DNA of 64,000 bases from Gnetum montanum (taxonomy: Eukaryota; Streptophyta; Gnetopsida; Gnetales; Gnetaceae): assembly GCA_015680685.1 (NCBI GenBank), contig MNCI01034785.1, forward strand, positions 1,055,519-1,119,518, given 5' to 3'. Positions 12,001-22,344 of the stretch are shown in pieces (positions within the stretch are counted from its first letter, which is position 1; each line of letters begins with the position of its first letter). A program made the translations under genes and the position numbers. The notes under the pieces were generated by a model that worked only from the letters and a program-made list of their open reading frames with translations, was not told where the DNA came from and made no database searches.

Positions 12001-13131
12001 AGTCATCATGTAGCCACTTGAGATTCTGGCAACTCTTGAAAGCATTAGCATAACGGGTGGGGTATTCATGAATGTCGAAGCCGATCTGCCCCATAACACC
12101 AGCGCATATATTACTAGTAGAGGTAAACGCATTTATTGTTGTTTTAGTCCATGATAAAGTATCGCCATCCACTACTAACTTGTTCTCATGAATAAAAAAA
12201 TTTTACCATACCACATAGGCTTATCTTACGCTTTACAAAATGTAGACAATAGACATACTATAATGACAATACAGCCAACAAAAGCACTCACCCGCCTGAG
12301 TAGTACACTATGCCTGGTGGGTTCTGGAAGTAGGTCGAGACATGACGGGCCATGAAAAAAGTGTTGTATGCATGGTAGCAACTAAACTAAGCCATTTTCT
12401 AGATCCAACCTAAGCACCTCAGACCTCATGCACTAAGTTCTCGGTCCTGGGGACGACTAGTATCGATGGCCCCATCTGTCAAGAAAGCCAAAATTCCCTA
12501 TGCAGAACCCACTAACAGGTGCTCCAAAATGGCACCAGAAATATCTCCTGACATATTAGACCATATAATAATGTTGTAGTTATGCAGTAAGAACTATAGA
12601 AACTCCAGCACACCCTTTCGAAACCATATGGCCCTCCCATGCAACCGAGTTTGTGGGGGAGAGACATTAGGCACGATTGGGTTTATGCAGCATAAAACCC
12701 CAACGATATCTAAGATGATTAAGATAGGTCTTAGCATAACACTGTACAGAAAATGCAATAAACAAATCAACACCTAGATTCACATTTGCATGTTTAAATA
12801 CAGAAAATCTACAAATTATGCTTAGCTATTCATGCCGAAATTACCCAAACCCTTGCAACAGTGCAAGGTTTGTCCCCAAAAAAGGTGATAGACGCACCCC
12901 ATTAAACCCTCATCTTAACGTGGGGTCCATAATCTAAAACCCTCATTTACGTGAACAACACCACAGGAATAAACACTGCTAAAACAACACAAATGCACGA
13001 AGCATGGCCTACCGGTTCAAAGGCGTAGGGTCCCTTACTTTGACCACCGCCTGCAAAGCGCGCTGCAGATTCTCTTGCACTTCGTCAATTTTAGTCAATT
13101 TTGCATTCTTCCTTTTCATTTTAGGTGCCAT
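9048..13131 (-). pseudogene. Antisense 9-exon gene inside B1 (about 1129 codons): FCP1-like HAD phosphatase domain plus unknown region
   Basis: Read on the minus strand. Exons: 13131-13013, 12913-12845, 12741-12292, 12219-11926, 11826-10777, 10683-10456, 10385-10257, 10179-9362, 9281-9048. All eight introns begin GT and end AG and are 70-103 bp. The summed length is 3391 nt; one extra T in a T7 run near 12190 explains the single frame break, leaving 1130 codons. The start MAPKMKRKN and stop TAA (9048-9050) are clear. Residues about 70-212 look like an FCP1/NIF-type HAD domain; 213-1050 is unrecognised (GVMGQIGFDIHEYPTRYA, WLSHAAAAPVAVV, FNWASYFSKGLRTEM); a coiled coil lies near 830-856; the tail is acidic (EEQVQEEV). 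About 21 in-frame stops, mostly TAG, make this copy a fossil. Exon 2's acceptor is the least certain. Confidence 0.85.
12292..12741 (-). other. Exon 3 of the antisense gene: HAD/FCP1-homology (NIF-like) domain
   Basis: Order of motifs on the minus strand: ILIILDIVGVLC (motif I position, Asp codon at 12710-12708), RAIWFRKGVLEFL (about 12630), NYNIIIWSNMS (about 12580-12548), and NTFF...NPPGIVYY (about 12345-12305). Plant FCP1-type proteins have hhhDhNGhLC, RPGVxEFL, an hhhWS/TS strand and a late Asn-Pro-Pro stretch in this order. The nucleophile Asp is kept; the second Asp of the D-x-D motif is Val, and the later acidic pair reads Met-Ala. So the fold is suggested but catalysis is doubtful, either through decay or because the ancestor was already a pseudo-phosphatase. 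Confidence 0.7.
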
Positions 13132-13640
13132 TATCAAAATTTCAAAACCTTCACAATTTTACACCTTTATGCCTTTACAAACTATGCGCTCCAATCCTCC
13201 ACTCCTCTTCCTCTTGCTCTGTAACAGTTAGGAATTTGAATTCATGATAGCCAACAACCCGTTCTTACTGAAAACTGTTTACTTATAGGTGAAATTTAAC
13301 CAACTTGATACCTGATTTTAGCGATAATTATCCAAATGTTGGTGTCAGTATGAGCTGGAACCTAGAGATCAAGGCATTAATTGCGTCAGATATCGCACGC
13401 ACCACGGTCCGAAATGACCCTAAACTACTGTATCTTATCCCCTCGTAATCAGGTCTCATTAATTATAGGTTGTTCGTGGAATTTGAAATCCAGTTAGTTT
13501 TACAGTTAGTAACGTCATATCATGTCCTATATGCTAGAATAAACATTATTCACTAAAAACTTACCACATTAAACTTAGCATCTTTCTAATTACTTTCGTA
13601 TTTGGCAATTTTGCAAGATAACTAACAAATGGACAAGATT
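13132..13640. other. B1 spacer between antisense gene start and pol
   Basis: No coding sequence seen. It would contain the promoter and leader of the antisense gene on the minus strand and the end of the protease-RT interval on the plus strand. No convincing TATA box was picked out. Confidence 0.5.
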
Positions 13641-14880
13641 TTATCTGCACCGCTAGTTTTAACAAGCATATACGGTAAAACCATTAGACAGCTTGACCCC
13701 ACATTAGTAGAAACTAACCTAGCCCCTAATGACGCAGTCATTGCCACATCGGAAACATCTCCAAACTAGCCAGAGCAATCGACGTGCACGCTAGATCTGG
13801 AAGCTGGAGATGTAACTGAAGATCCACTCAACGAGATCTCTGTGATTACGCATAGGGGTGAGGCTAAAACCCTCAAGGTTAGTTCTCTATTAGACCAAAC
13901 GATACATGATGACATACAACAAGTTCTCCACAAGAATATCGCGGTGTTTGCATGGTCATATGAGGATATACCGGGACTAGACCCAAGGTTAATTCAACAT
14001 AACATAATCCTAGATCCCCATATCAAAGCCGTCAGAAAAAAAGCACGAAAGATCAAGCTAGAAGTTGTGCTAGCAGTGCGTGATGAAATCACTAAACTGT
14101 ACTAGGCTGGTTTTATCCATGCAGTTGATTACTCAGAGTGGGTATCTAACATTGTAGTGGTTCCTAAAAAGACCAAGAGGAATATGCATTTGCATAGACT
14201 TCCGAGACTTGAACAAGGCTACAATCAAAGATAACTTCACATTTCCGAGTATCGATCAATTGGTGGATACGATCGCTGGGCATGCGTTGTTGTCCTTCAT
14301 GGATGGCTTCTCAGGCTACAATCAAATATGTATTAACCCCAAAAACTAGCTAACAATGATGTTTATGATGCCTTGGGGAACCTTTTATTACACGATGATG
14401 CCTTTTGGCTTAAAGAACGCCGGAGCAATGTACCAGTGAGCCATGACGTACATCTTTAGCGATTATCTCCTAGGGAGATTGAATGATTATGTCAAAAATA
14501 TAGCTGTTAAGTCTATAAGGTTAGAGGATCATTCAGAAGAACTGGAGTTAGTCCTCAAGAGATGTTCTAAGTACGATCTCCAACTCAATCCTAAAAAGTA
14601 TGTGTTCGGAGTCAAAACCGGACGCATGCTGGGTTTTGTGGTATTGGAAACTGGCATATGCGTGGATCCTTACAAAGTCAAAGCCATTGTTGAATTGGCA
14701 CCCCCTACAAGTCTTAAGAAATTATGTGGATTACAGGGGAGGCTACAAATTATCAGGCGATTCATTTTGAGATTAACAGATAAGTTACACCCTATGCAAC
14801 ATTTGCTTAAAAAGGGGGTTAATTTCGAATGGATGGATGATTGTCAGTGTGCGTTTGACAGCTTGAAGCAAGAGCTTCAA
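13641..14880 (+). pseudogene. B1 pol: reverse transcriptase
   Basis: A typical Tat lead-in FAWSYEDIPGLDP (about 13945) is followed by SEWVSNIVVVPKK, ICIDFRDLNKATIKDNF (after a one-base frame change near 14185), LSFMDGFSGYNQI and MPFGLKNAGAMYQ. The YVDD catalytic box reads DYVKNIAVKS (about 14470-14500), so both catalytic aspartates are lost. The thumb region (LQLNPKKYVFGV, GRMLGFVV) is well kept. Stops are few compared with gag. It starts 5.1 kb after the protease, an unusually long gap. Confidence 0.9.
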
Positions 14881-15780
14881 CGCTTGCCAACAGTTTTCCT
14901 GCCACAAAATGATCAGCCATTTTACATCTACCTCGCAACTTTAGACGTAGCCTTAGCAGCGTTACTCTATCAAAGGAGGGATGATGGGTCGGAAGTACCC
15001 ATCTACTACTTGAGTCATGCTTTATGTGCGTATGAAACGAGGTATAACGAAGTAGAGCGTAACTACTTAGCATTAGTATTTACGCTCAAGAAGTGCAGAC
15101 ATTATCTTTTCCGTAGCCAAGTTAACATCATCTGGAAAAATAACATCCTTAGGGCCATTACGCATAACTTATACGAAAGTAGAAGAATAGCTCCTTGGAA
15201 GGCTATCATAGCATAATTCAATTTGCATTACGTTGGTCAATCTTCTACGAAGGGCCAAGCGGTAGCCGATCAATTAGTAACATCTCCTATTGACAATCAG
15301 GCAACCATAGAGCCTGAATTTCTAGAAGAATATGTACATAGTGTAAGCCCTGTCTTAACAGGCCCCAAAGTGACATTGTATTTTGACGGAGCTTCAACCA
15401 CTAGAGGTGGCATTGCTGCCACCGTTATTATGCTATCACCTAAGGATGTGCATCTTCACGCTTATCGCTTGACCTTCCCTTGTATGAACAACATGGCAGA
15501 GTACGAGGGGCTCCTCAGAGGATTACTAACTACCAGCGAACTAGATGTTTGACACCTGGCAATTAGGGGTGATTCAATGCTCATCATTAATCAGATCATA
15601 GGATTCTACACCTACAAGGCTGCACATTTACAGTCGTACTGTGATATGGCTAAAGATCTCCTAAGACGGTTCTCAACCATCAATGTCCAACACGTGCCGC
15701 GAACTGATAACACACTGGCCGACACACTGGCTACATTAGCTTTGAATGTACCCTCACACTTGCTTGACACTTGTCCCGCA
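14881..15780 (+). pseudogene. B1 pol: Ty3 RNase H followed by archaeal-type RNase H
   Basis: The first RNase H (14890-15216: YIYLATLDVALAALLY, VPIYYLSHAL, YNEVERNYLALVFTLKK) resembles the degenerate one of Tat elements. The second (15360-15760) is the extra archaeal-like domain: YFDGASTTRGG, NMAEYEGLL, IRGDSMLIINQI and DNTLADTLATLA. Its four acidic catalytic positions D-E-D-D are all present here, unlike RT and integrase. The two domains in tandem place B1 in the Tat group. In-frame stops occur at 15217 and 15550. Confidence 0.9.
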
Positions 15781-17098
15781 TTAATAACAAATTGCATAGA
15801 GCCCATCATTCAGGTGGTGCAAATATCTTCTTTGCTCAAGGATAGAACGCCAGAGTGGTACGATAGCATAAAAACTTACCTCTTGCAAGGAAAACTACCA
15901 CACGAATTAACACACGCTCAGAAAGATGCAATCTACAAGTGAGCTAGGCAATATGTCATCATAGGAGATAGTACTCTTTGTAGATACTCTTTTGATGGTA
16001 TGCTGCTTACTTGCGTCAACAAGGACCAAGCGCAACATATAGTTGACAAGGTCCAAGAGGGACTATGTGGAGGACACGTAGCACCACGCGCTATGGCTTC
16101 AAAAATTCATTTCTTAGGGTATTACTAGCCTTACATGGAAAAATATTGTCTAAAAAAAGTTAAAACATGCCACACGTGTCAACGTCATGTAAATCTTATA
16201 CACGTGTCACCTACGGAGTTACATATGACTCAGATAACATGGCCATTCCAACAATGGGGACTAGACATTATAGACCCTATTACACCAAAATCTTCCGCAG
16301 GTCATAGCTTCATAATTACCGCTACTGAGTACTTTACAAAGTGGGTAGAGGCTATCCCCCTACGAAAGATCACATCTCAACAGATTTTCCATTTCAACTT
16401 AGACAACATTGTAACCAGATTTGGTCTCTCGATGAATATCATGATCGATAATGGGCCATATTTTAGTAGTATAGAAACCAAATATTTCTATGATAGCCTT
16501 GGCATTAAATAATATTTTTCCTTGCCCTATTACCTGCAAGCAAATGGTCAAGCTAAAGCCACAAACAAAGTCATCATCAATCTGCTCAAGAAAATGCTCG
16601 ATAGCAACACGAGGCGGTGGCAAGAAAAAATTCTCTATGTGTTATGGGCATATCGTACTACTTGTAAGATGGCTACAGATAGTAGGCCCTATAGCTTGGT
16701 CTATGGATCTAAAGTAGTGCTGCCCCTCGAATTGCAAATTCCTTCTCTGAGAATGGTCCTCTCCATGATTATAAATGAAGCTCAACACACCGAGTCTCAG
16801 ATCATGGATTTGGATTCCATCGAGGAAAAGCAAATACAAACACTTGATACAATTGAAAAGTATCAAGAAAAGCAGAGGAAAAAGCATCATCACAATCTTC
16901 AGTAACTTCTGATCAAAGAAAGGAGATTTAGTTCTCAAGGCCGTTCATGAACCAGTAGGCAAGTTCTCTACAAATTGGGAGGGCCCTTTCTTGGTGACTG
17001 ATGTGTATGGCAACGGGGCATTCAAGCTAGCAGACATCGATAGCAATGAAGTATCAAATCTTGTCAATCATATATATCTAAAGTGGTATTACATATAG
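15781..17098 (+). pseudogene. B1 pol: integrase to the pol stop
   Basis: A zinc-binding region (CGGHVAPRAM...KTCHTCQRH, 16060-16190) leads to the core QQWGLDIIDPITPKS, EYFTKWVEAIPL, and IMIDNGPYF. The third catalytic residue, normally Glu in GQAEATNK, is Lys in GQAKATNK (about 16545), making the triad D-D-K. The C-terminal part ends NWEGPFLVTDVYGNGAFKLA and LVNHIYLKWYYI at the TAG near 17098. B4 pol (56.0-58.05 kb, minus) aligns along this whole stretch. Confidence 0.9.
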
Positions 17099-17119
17099 TT
17101 TCATCTTCAGTGTGAACAT

Positions 17120-17625
17120 CAGGTATGGCAACAATCATCCGCTATGACGCTAAACTAGCAACAACCATTTGCTACGACGTAAAACTGGCACTCCCTTCAC
17201 ATGTCTGCCACGATGCTAAACTGACATTGACCGTCCACCATGATGTAAAACTGGAAAGTTGTAATCGTCTGCTATAACATAAAACTGGCAGTGTTGTACA
17301 GGTCTTCCAAGATGAAAAACTGGCACTTTCTGCATGCATCCGCCACGACGCTAAACTGGCATCGGCTGTCTACCATGACATAAATCTGGCAAAGGTAAGC
17401 ATCCATCTGCTGAGACGTAAAACCAGCATAGATTTGTCTCTAGGTCATGACACAAAACTGACACCCATAGCATGGTCTACTGAGACCATAAATTAGCTTT
17501 GCCACCATCTGCTACAATGTAAAACTAGCATTTTTCAGTCCGCCTAGACTTTAAACTGGGACCATGGTCTGTTGAAACTTAAAACCAGCAACAATAGTCT
17601 ACCAAGACTTAAAACTAGAGTTCAC
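17120..17625 (+). repeat. Degenerate tandem repeat array (unit about 40-48 bp, core GACGTAAAACTGGCA)
   Basis: About a dozen units of the pattern CATCYGCYACGACGTAAAACTGGCA with variable linkers follow the pol stop codon. The core word (taaactggca and variants taaaaccagc, taaactagc) recurs every 35-50 bases. It shares its core with the short array at 8727-8862. Confidence 0.8.
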
Positions 17626-18779
17626 AAACTTTTGTCGTGCAACTCAAGCAAGTTTCATCATCTCTGTACATATACAAGACACATGAGGTGGGACGCTGAG
17701 ATAGACTCAGCATCACTACCTCACCAGCATTCTACTGCTTCCTCGGATGTGTTGAAGGGTATACTACTGAACCCTCGAAGATACCATCACTACTCCCATT
17801 TAGCGGTGGTACCTCTGAGTGGTTAGTTGCACTACCCGAGGTCCCAAGAGACTTCTCACCAATTGCAACCTTGGGGATCTCTACCCATCATCATTATCAG
17901 GCTCAAGCTTCACAGATTCATCTAGCTGGTCCTTTGCATAACCATTCAGATGCCCTGAGTTTGATGATCTTTGGCGACGATATGCTAGGTCGAGTGTCAA
18001 GGGTAAAGATTCGGGCCTCGTGCTACAGTTCCTCCTTCACGGCCCAATCAAATTATCTCACCTCTAATAGTACTCATTTCAACAACCTCGTCCCCGATTC
18101 GCACAGAAAATGGTATCCTTTGTTTTCTCCTTTGGTTGCAAGTTACTTACTTCGGGGATGTCGTTCAAAGGTGCATTCATCTAAGCGGTGAAGTACAAAC
18201 AGTGTTTTGAAATGGCTGCTTAGGTTAGCTCATCCGCTTAGAAGTGCATCCCTGTTCCCCTTATAATCTTACCCTCAGCTCTTACTGTACTTCATCTCTA
18301 CCATCTTCTTCCCGTTTGCAAAATCTTCACACGCAGCACCCATTTTCTGCATTCGCATTACAATCAAGTCCATAAACTGGCATAACATAATTTGCCTAAT
18401 GGATGTTCACAAAAAAATGGGGTCAGTAGAATGGGTGAAACACATCTCACCCAAGCCATGCAGATGCCACACAATTTGTCTATGCAGCCCCTTCATCTAC
18501 AAAATGATGACGTAACTCCATGCTAACACACCTGCAGGAGAAAATCCTAACTGCTTATGCGTGAAGAAGCCATCCTTACTCATTTGCGTCTCACCCGAAC
18601 CTATTTCCTACTGTACCATCCTATCTCCTACTTCCTCCATCTTTGCTCTTCTATGTTGATAGGGTGACACTTGAGTAACCATTGATGAATGTTGTTCATA
18701 CTTTTACCTATTCGGTGTTTCGTATTCTTTGTCGACGTCCTTCGGGCAAGCCCTCTAACCATGAACAAAGAGGGGCCAT
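17626..18779 (+). other. B1 3' untranslated region and purine tract
   Basis: No gene recognised in 1.1 kb. It ends in the purine run AAAGAGGGG (18766-18775 region), the likely polypurine tract priming plus-strand synthesis, a few bases before the 3' LTR. A reading frame on the minus strand at 18628-18873 is judged to be chance. Confidence 0.6.
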
Positions 18780-20346
18780 TGAAACACCGTGAAAATTGTG
18801 AGTCGACTTCGTGAAAAGATTCGTGATTCAGACAAAAATACATGGTAGAATTCCAGAAAGAAGAACAAGACAAGGCAAGGCAAAGAGGTGCATGGCATCA
18901 AGACTTTGATTTCTTTTTTTACAGATTTCCTATCTTACTATGTTTTCCATATTTACGCTATAGTATGTAACATAGTGTAATGATGCTCAGTGTAACATAG
19001 TCTGATAAGAAGGCAGTTTACTTCAGCGGATCTGGCGAAGCCTAAGGCCTAAGCAGCATAATATGCGATCTCTCGTGTATTCTACTAAGTCTTTTGTCCA
19101 AAGGCAGATTTATGCTCTATTACGCAAGGCAGTGTAATGAGCTTCAAAAAAATTAAAAAGAGTCCAAAGGAAGCACAACAGATCAACTTTTTTCTCTTTC
19201 TCATAGATCGATCACCTTACGCTCGTTACACAATGCAGCGTATGTTAGCGTAATTCATCGCCAAGTTAATTACACTTCACTATGCTTGGCAACATGAATG
19301 GGTGTAAAGCAACTTGATTCCATTACTTTTGTGCTTTATTACACTCTTGCATGCAGCACAATGCGTACGAGTGTAATGTAGCCTAAAATTAACCGAGATG
19401 TACTCGATCCACAATTTTTATTCATACGCACAATACGCAGATGTGTGTATTGTGTATAGTCACGAATTTCAACACAAGGATGGTCAAGTCAACGATCTTC
19501 TGAAAGGTTTGAAACATGTATCATCATAGCTATGCCTTATCCACATATTGTCAAACCTATAAATATCCCAGTTGGTGAAGAAAGCACAGAGAGACAGACA
19601 GATAGATACACAGAAAGAACAGAAAGAGAATAGCATTTTTTTGGCAATCTTTTGGTAGTACTACCTTCCAACAAAGACAAGAAACATTTGGCTTAAACAT
19701 TGGCAGCAGCAGTGATTGGCATTTTGGCGAAGACACAACTTTCTCCATTGGTCATCGTCGGTAGTTCTGAGCGGAGGCTACCCAAGGCAAAAGGATCAGA
19801 TCAAAGATTGAAAGATCATCTGTTGTGGCGTGTGAGTTCTATTGATCAGAAGCAGTTGATCGATAGACATCAGAACTTGACCTTTCTTACACCCCATCTT
19901 TAGCCTACGAGGTAGATCAGACTCCATTCTGTACTTCTTTTTAGAAATTTTTCTTGTTATTTTGTGTTTGTTTCACACAAGATAATCGGGGTCTCCCTAG
20001 TGTAACTTGGCATACAAAATATTCATTTTTTGGGTCAAAGTGTAGATCTTGAAATCACGCTTTTCTCTCGTGTCTGATTCCTTTTACCATGTTAACATTA
20101 TCATTATTGCGATTCATCTACATTGTTTTTCTCTCATTTTGCAACTCGTCGAATCAAATCGTTACATGAAATATTCATAATCTCCATCGGTTTACTGATT
20201 TAGTAAGTTCCTGTCTGATCGACAAGACCATTCAAAGCACCGTGGATTTGTTTTTCCAGCATAGCCCTCACACAAATCCATGGTTAAAACTGTGTACATG
20301 GAATTTTTTTGGTATTTTCCAGCTGCCGATTTTTTCCATCGTTACA
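18780..20346 (+). repeat. B1 3' LTR (1567 bp)
   Basis: Matches 2898-4464 end to end, with TG...CA ends; TATAAATA at 19558-19565. Differences from the 5' copy are mostly transitions (G to A, C to T). Several TTACGC words of the 5' copy read TTACAC or TTATGC here. Confidence 0.93.
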
Positions 20347-20351
20347 GCCAT
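20347..20351. repeat. Target site duplication GCCAT, right of B1
   Basis: Follows the last CA of the 3' LTR; identical to 2893-2897. A1 coding resumes directly after it. Confidence 0.93.
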
Positions 20352-20484
20352 GATTATCTATAAACCTAACAGCTTGGATAAGAAGCAATTAGTCCACGTC
20401 CAACAACTGAAACCTCTCCATGAGCCTAAGCCAACCAACTCAACAAACATCTTGCCAGGTGGACAACCATGCTTAGTATTTTAA
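20352..20484 (+). pseudogene. A1 pol: C-terminal end of integrase
   Basis: Reads IIYKPNSLDKKQLVHVQQ, PLHEPKPTNS and ends GGQPCLVF at a stop. The unbroken A2 homologue has IYKIKSLNKNYLINIQQ, then LFHKPKQAGATN and DGQPRSIL, so this is the missing tail of the integrase that stops at 2892. Confidence 0.9.
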
Positions 20485-22344
20485 ATCTTTCCCTTTTGAC
20501 TTAGTTATGGGGGATATGGCCATCCAAACTAGCACTTTACATGGCTCCTTAGTCTTTTGACTTTTTTTTACACATTTTTGGTTTTACAAGTTTTTGTTTT
20601 TTAGGTTATTGATATTTTCTAAGTTTTTGTTTGATACTATAATTAATATGTTTAATATTTCTTGAATACTCTTTTACTTTCTTTTATATTTTTTCTTATG
20701 TTTGGNNNNNNNNNNNNNNNNNNNNNNNNNNNNNNNNNNNNNNNNNNNNNNNNNNNNNNNNNNNNNNNNNNNNNNNNNNNNNNNNNNNNNNNNNNNNNNN
20801 NNNNNNNNNNNNNNNNNNNNNNNNNNNNNNNNNNNNNNNNNNNNNNNNNNNNNNNNNNNNNNNNNNNNNNNNNNNNNNNNNNNNNNNNNNNNNNNNNNNN
20901 NNNNNNNNNNNNNNNNNNNNNNNNNNNNNNNNNNNNNNNNNNNNNNNNNNNNNNNNNNNNNNNNNNNNNNNCATGGTGTGGTCCTCATCAAAAGAGAGAG
21001 AGAGAGAGAGAGAGATGAGGATTCAAAACATACCCCTTAGAAAAAATAAATGCAAAAACACATGGATCTTTGCATGGTGTGGTTTCCATTTAAAAAAAAG
21101 TATGGGAATTCAAAGCACATCCCTTAGACCAAATAAAGGGCTACAAGCACTAGTTATGAAACTTGTCTTATCTTCTCTAACTAAGGCCCTTTCTCACTTC
21201 CTACTTTCTTTCCAATTTGGAATGGTGGTTTTTTTTTGGAAGCATCCTTGTGTCTCATGGGATGGAGTAGTCTTGGAATGTTGATGCAAAGTCAATGAAA
21301 GTGGTTGGTTTTGGTCTAGACTAAGGATGGATCCTACTGTGTCATTTAATCACAAACTCCATAAGAGACTTCATGCGACCCTAATTAGGAACTTTATTCC
21401 ATTCTCTCTCTCATCCACTTATTCTTTTCATGCCTGACTTCATTGTTGGTTTCATGTTTTGATTCGATGTTCTGGTTTGATGCGTTGGGTTTCTTAGTCA
21501 GTTACTTCTGGGTTTTTGTACTTAACCTTTCATAACCATTAATCATTCATAGTGCCCATGGACTCCTTGGTTTGAAGTTATGCAAGGGAATAAAAGGCCT
21601 CTGCCTACTTTGGGGATGACCCACTTGCATATCTTTTGGTTTGGTTAAGTTAAGTTCTTTAACCTTAGACATTTTTATAGTTAAATTCTTTTTATTTATC
21701 CCATCAATGCCATCCAATTGTGCACATCATCACAACTATTTTTAATGAATTCCTTCTTTTTATTGTTGTGAATTTCTATACCCTCTTTTCAGTATTCCTT
21801 GTGTTAAGCATTTTTTGAATTTTATGGGTCACTTCTCTTACTTAACCCCTTTGTCAATCTTCCCACTAACATTATCAAGCAACCAATCTATCACAATCAT
21901 AACTTAGCTAAATAAAATCATTGACAAAACAAGGTATTTAGCCACTATGTGTTATACTTTGTATACTAATCCTTTATTTTGTTGTGATTACAGTGGGGAG
22001 CATGGATCAGAAGTAGGATAGTCTTCACCAAAGAGGATGCAACAATAACACTGATGGGAGATTGTTCATAACCACTGGATCTCTTCTACCTCTCCCTCAT
22101 TCTTCTATTACCAAGAGGGGTTGGATGTACATTAGATCTGAGGGTATTCTTCCATATTTTCATGAACATACAAATTTTGTACACAATTGCAATAATGTAT
22201 TCTTGGGCACTTCTGTATCTATCTATTTTCTCTGTGTGACTCTGCATGCCAGTCAAACATTCCATACCTCCTAATATATTTTGTAAGGGACTTGTTTCTC
22301 TTCTTCTATACTTGAGGATGAGTTTTGATCTAGTTGTGGGGGTA
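20485..22344 (+). other. A1 3' noncoding region with remnant of extra-ORF leader, gap and GA microsatellite
   Basis: No intact gene. A gap of Ns covers 20706-20971, followed by an (AG)n run at 20993-21015. Stretches match, inverted, the A2 region about 26750-27150 and, near 21600, C1 near 51310 (CTTTGGGGAtGACCCACTTG). The word TTTGTTGTGATTACAG at about 21978-21993 resembles the acceptor-like sequence before the extra ORF of C1, but the ORF itself has been deleted. A purine-rich GTGGGGGTA (22336-22344) precedes the LTR and is the likely polypurine tract. Confidence 0.6.
20706..20971. other. Assembly gap (266 N)
   Basis: Run of unknown bases; neighbouring GA microsatellite probably caused it. 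Confidence 0.99.

Larger units (their letters stand above)
2898..20346 (+). mobile_element. B1: Tat-lineage Ty3/gypsy retrotransposon, 17.4 kb, complete with both LTRs
   Basis: Two LTRs of equal length (1567 bp) with TG...CA ends are bounded by the 5 bp direct repeat GCCAT at 2893-2897 and 20347-20351, so both ends are exact. Order inside: primer-site-like block, gag-protease, noncoding with tandem repeats, an antisense multi-exon gene, RT, Ty3 RNase H, archaeal-type RNase H, integrase, tandem repeats, noncoding, purine tract, LTR. The second RNase H is known as a hallmark of the Tat group (Ogre, Retand and relatives). By eye the LTRs differ at roughly one base in ten; I did not compute this. 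RT and integrase active sites are changed, so the copy cannot move alone. Confidence 0.95.

Noticed and set aside
17572-18191. Plus-strand frames of 84 and 106 codons after pol as an extra sense ORF
   Set aside because: The first starts inside the tandem repeat, neither has a recognisable pattern, and both are in B1 3' noncoding sequence; a decayed ORF cannot be excluded.
20993-21015. (AG)n run as a GAGA-type regulatory site
   Set aside because: It borders an assembly gap in a dead spacer and is more simply a microsatellite.
20662-21040. Long reading frames crossing the N run
   Set aside because: They exist only because unknown bases carry no stops.
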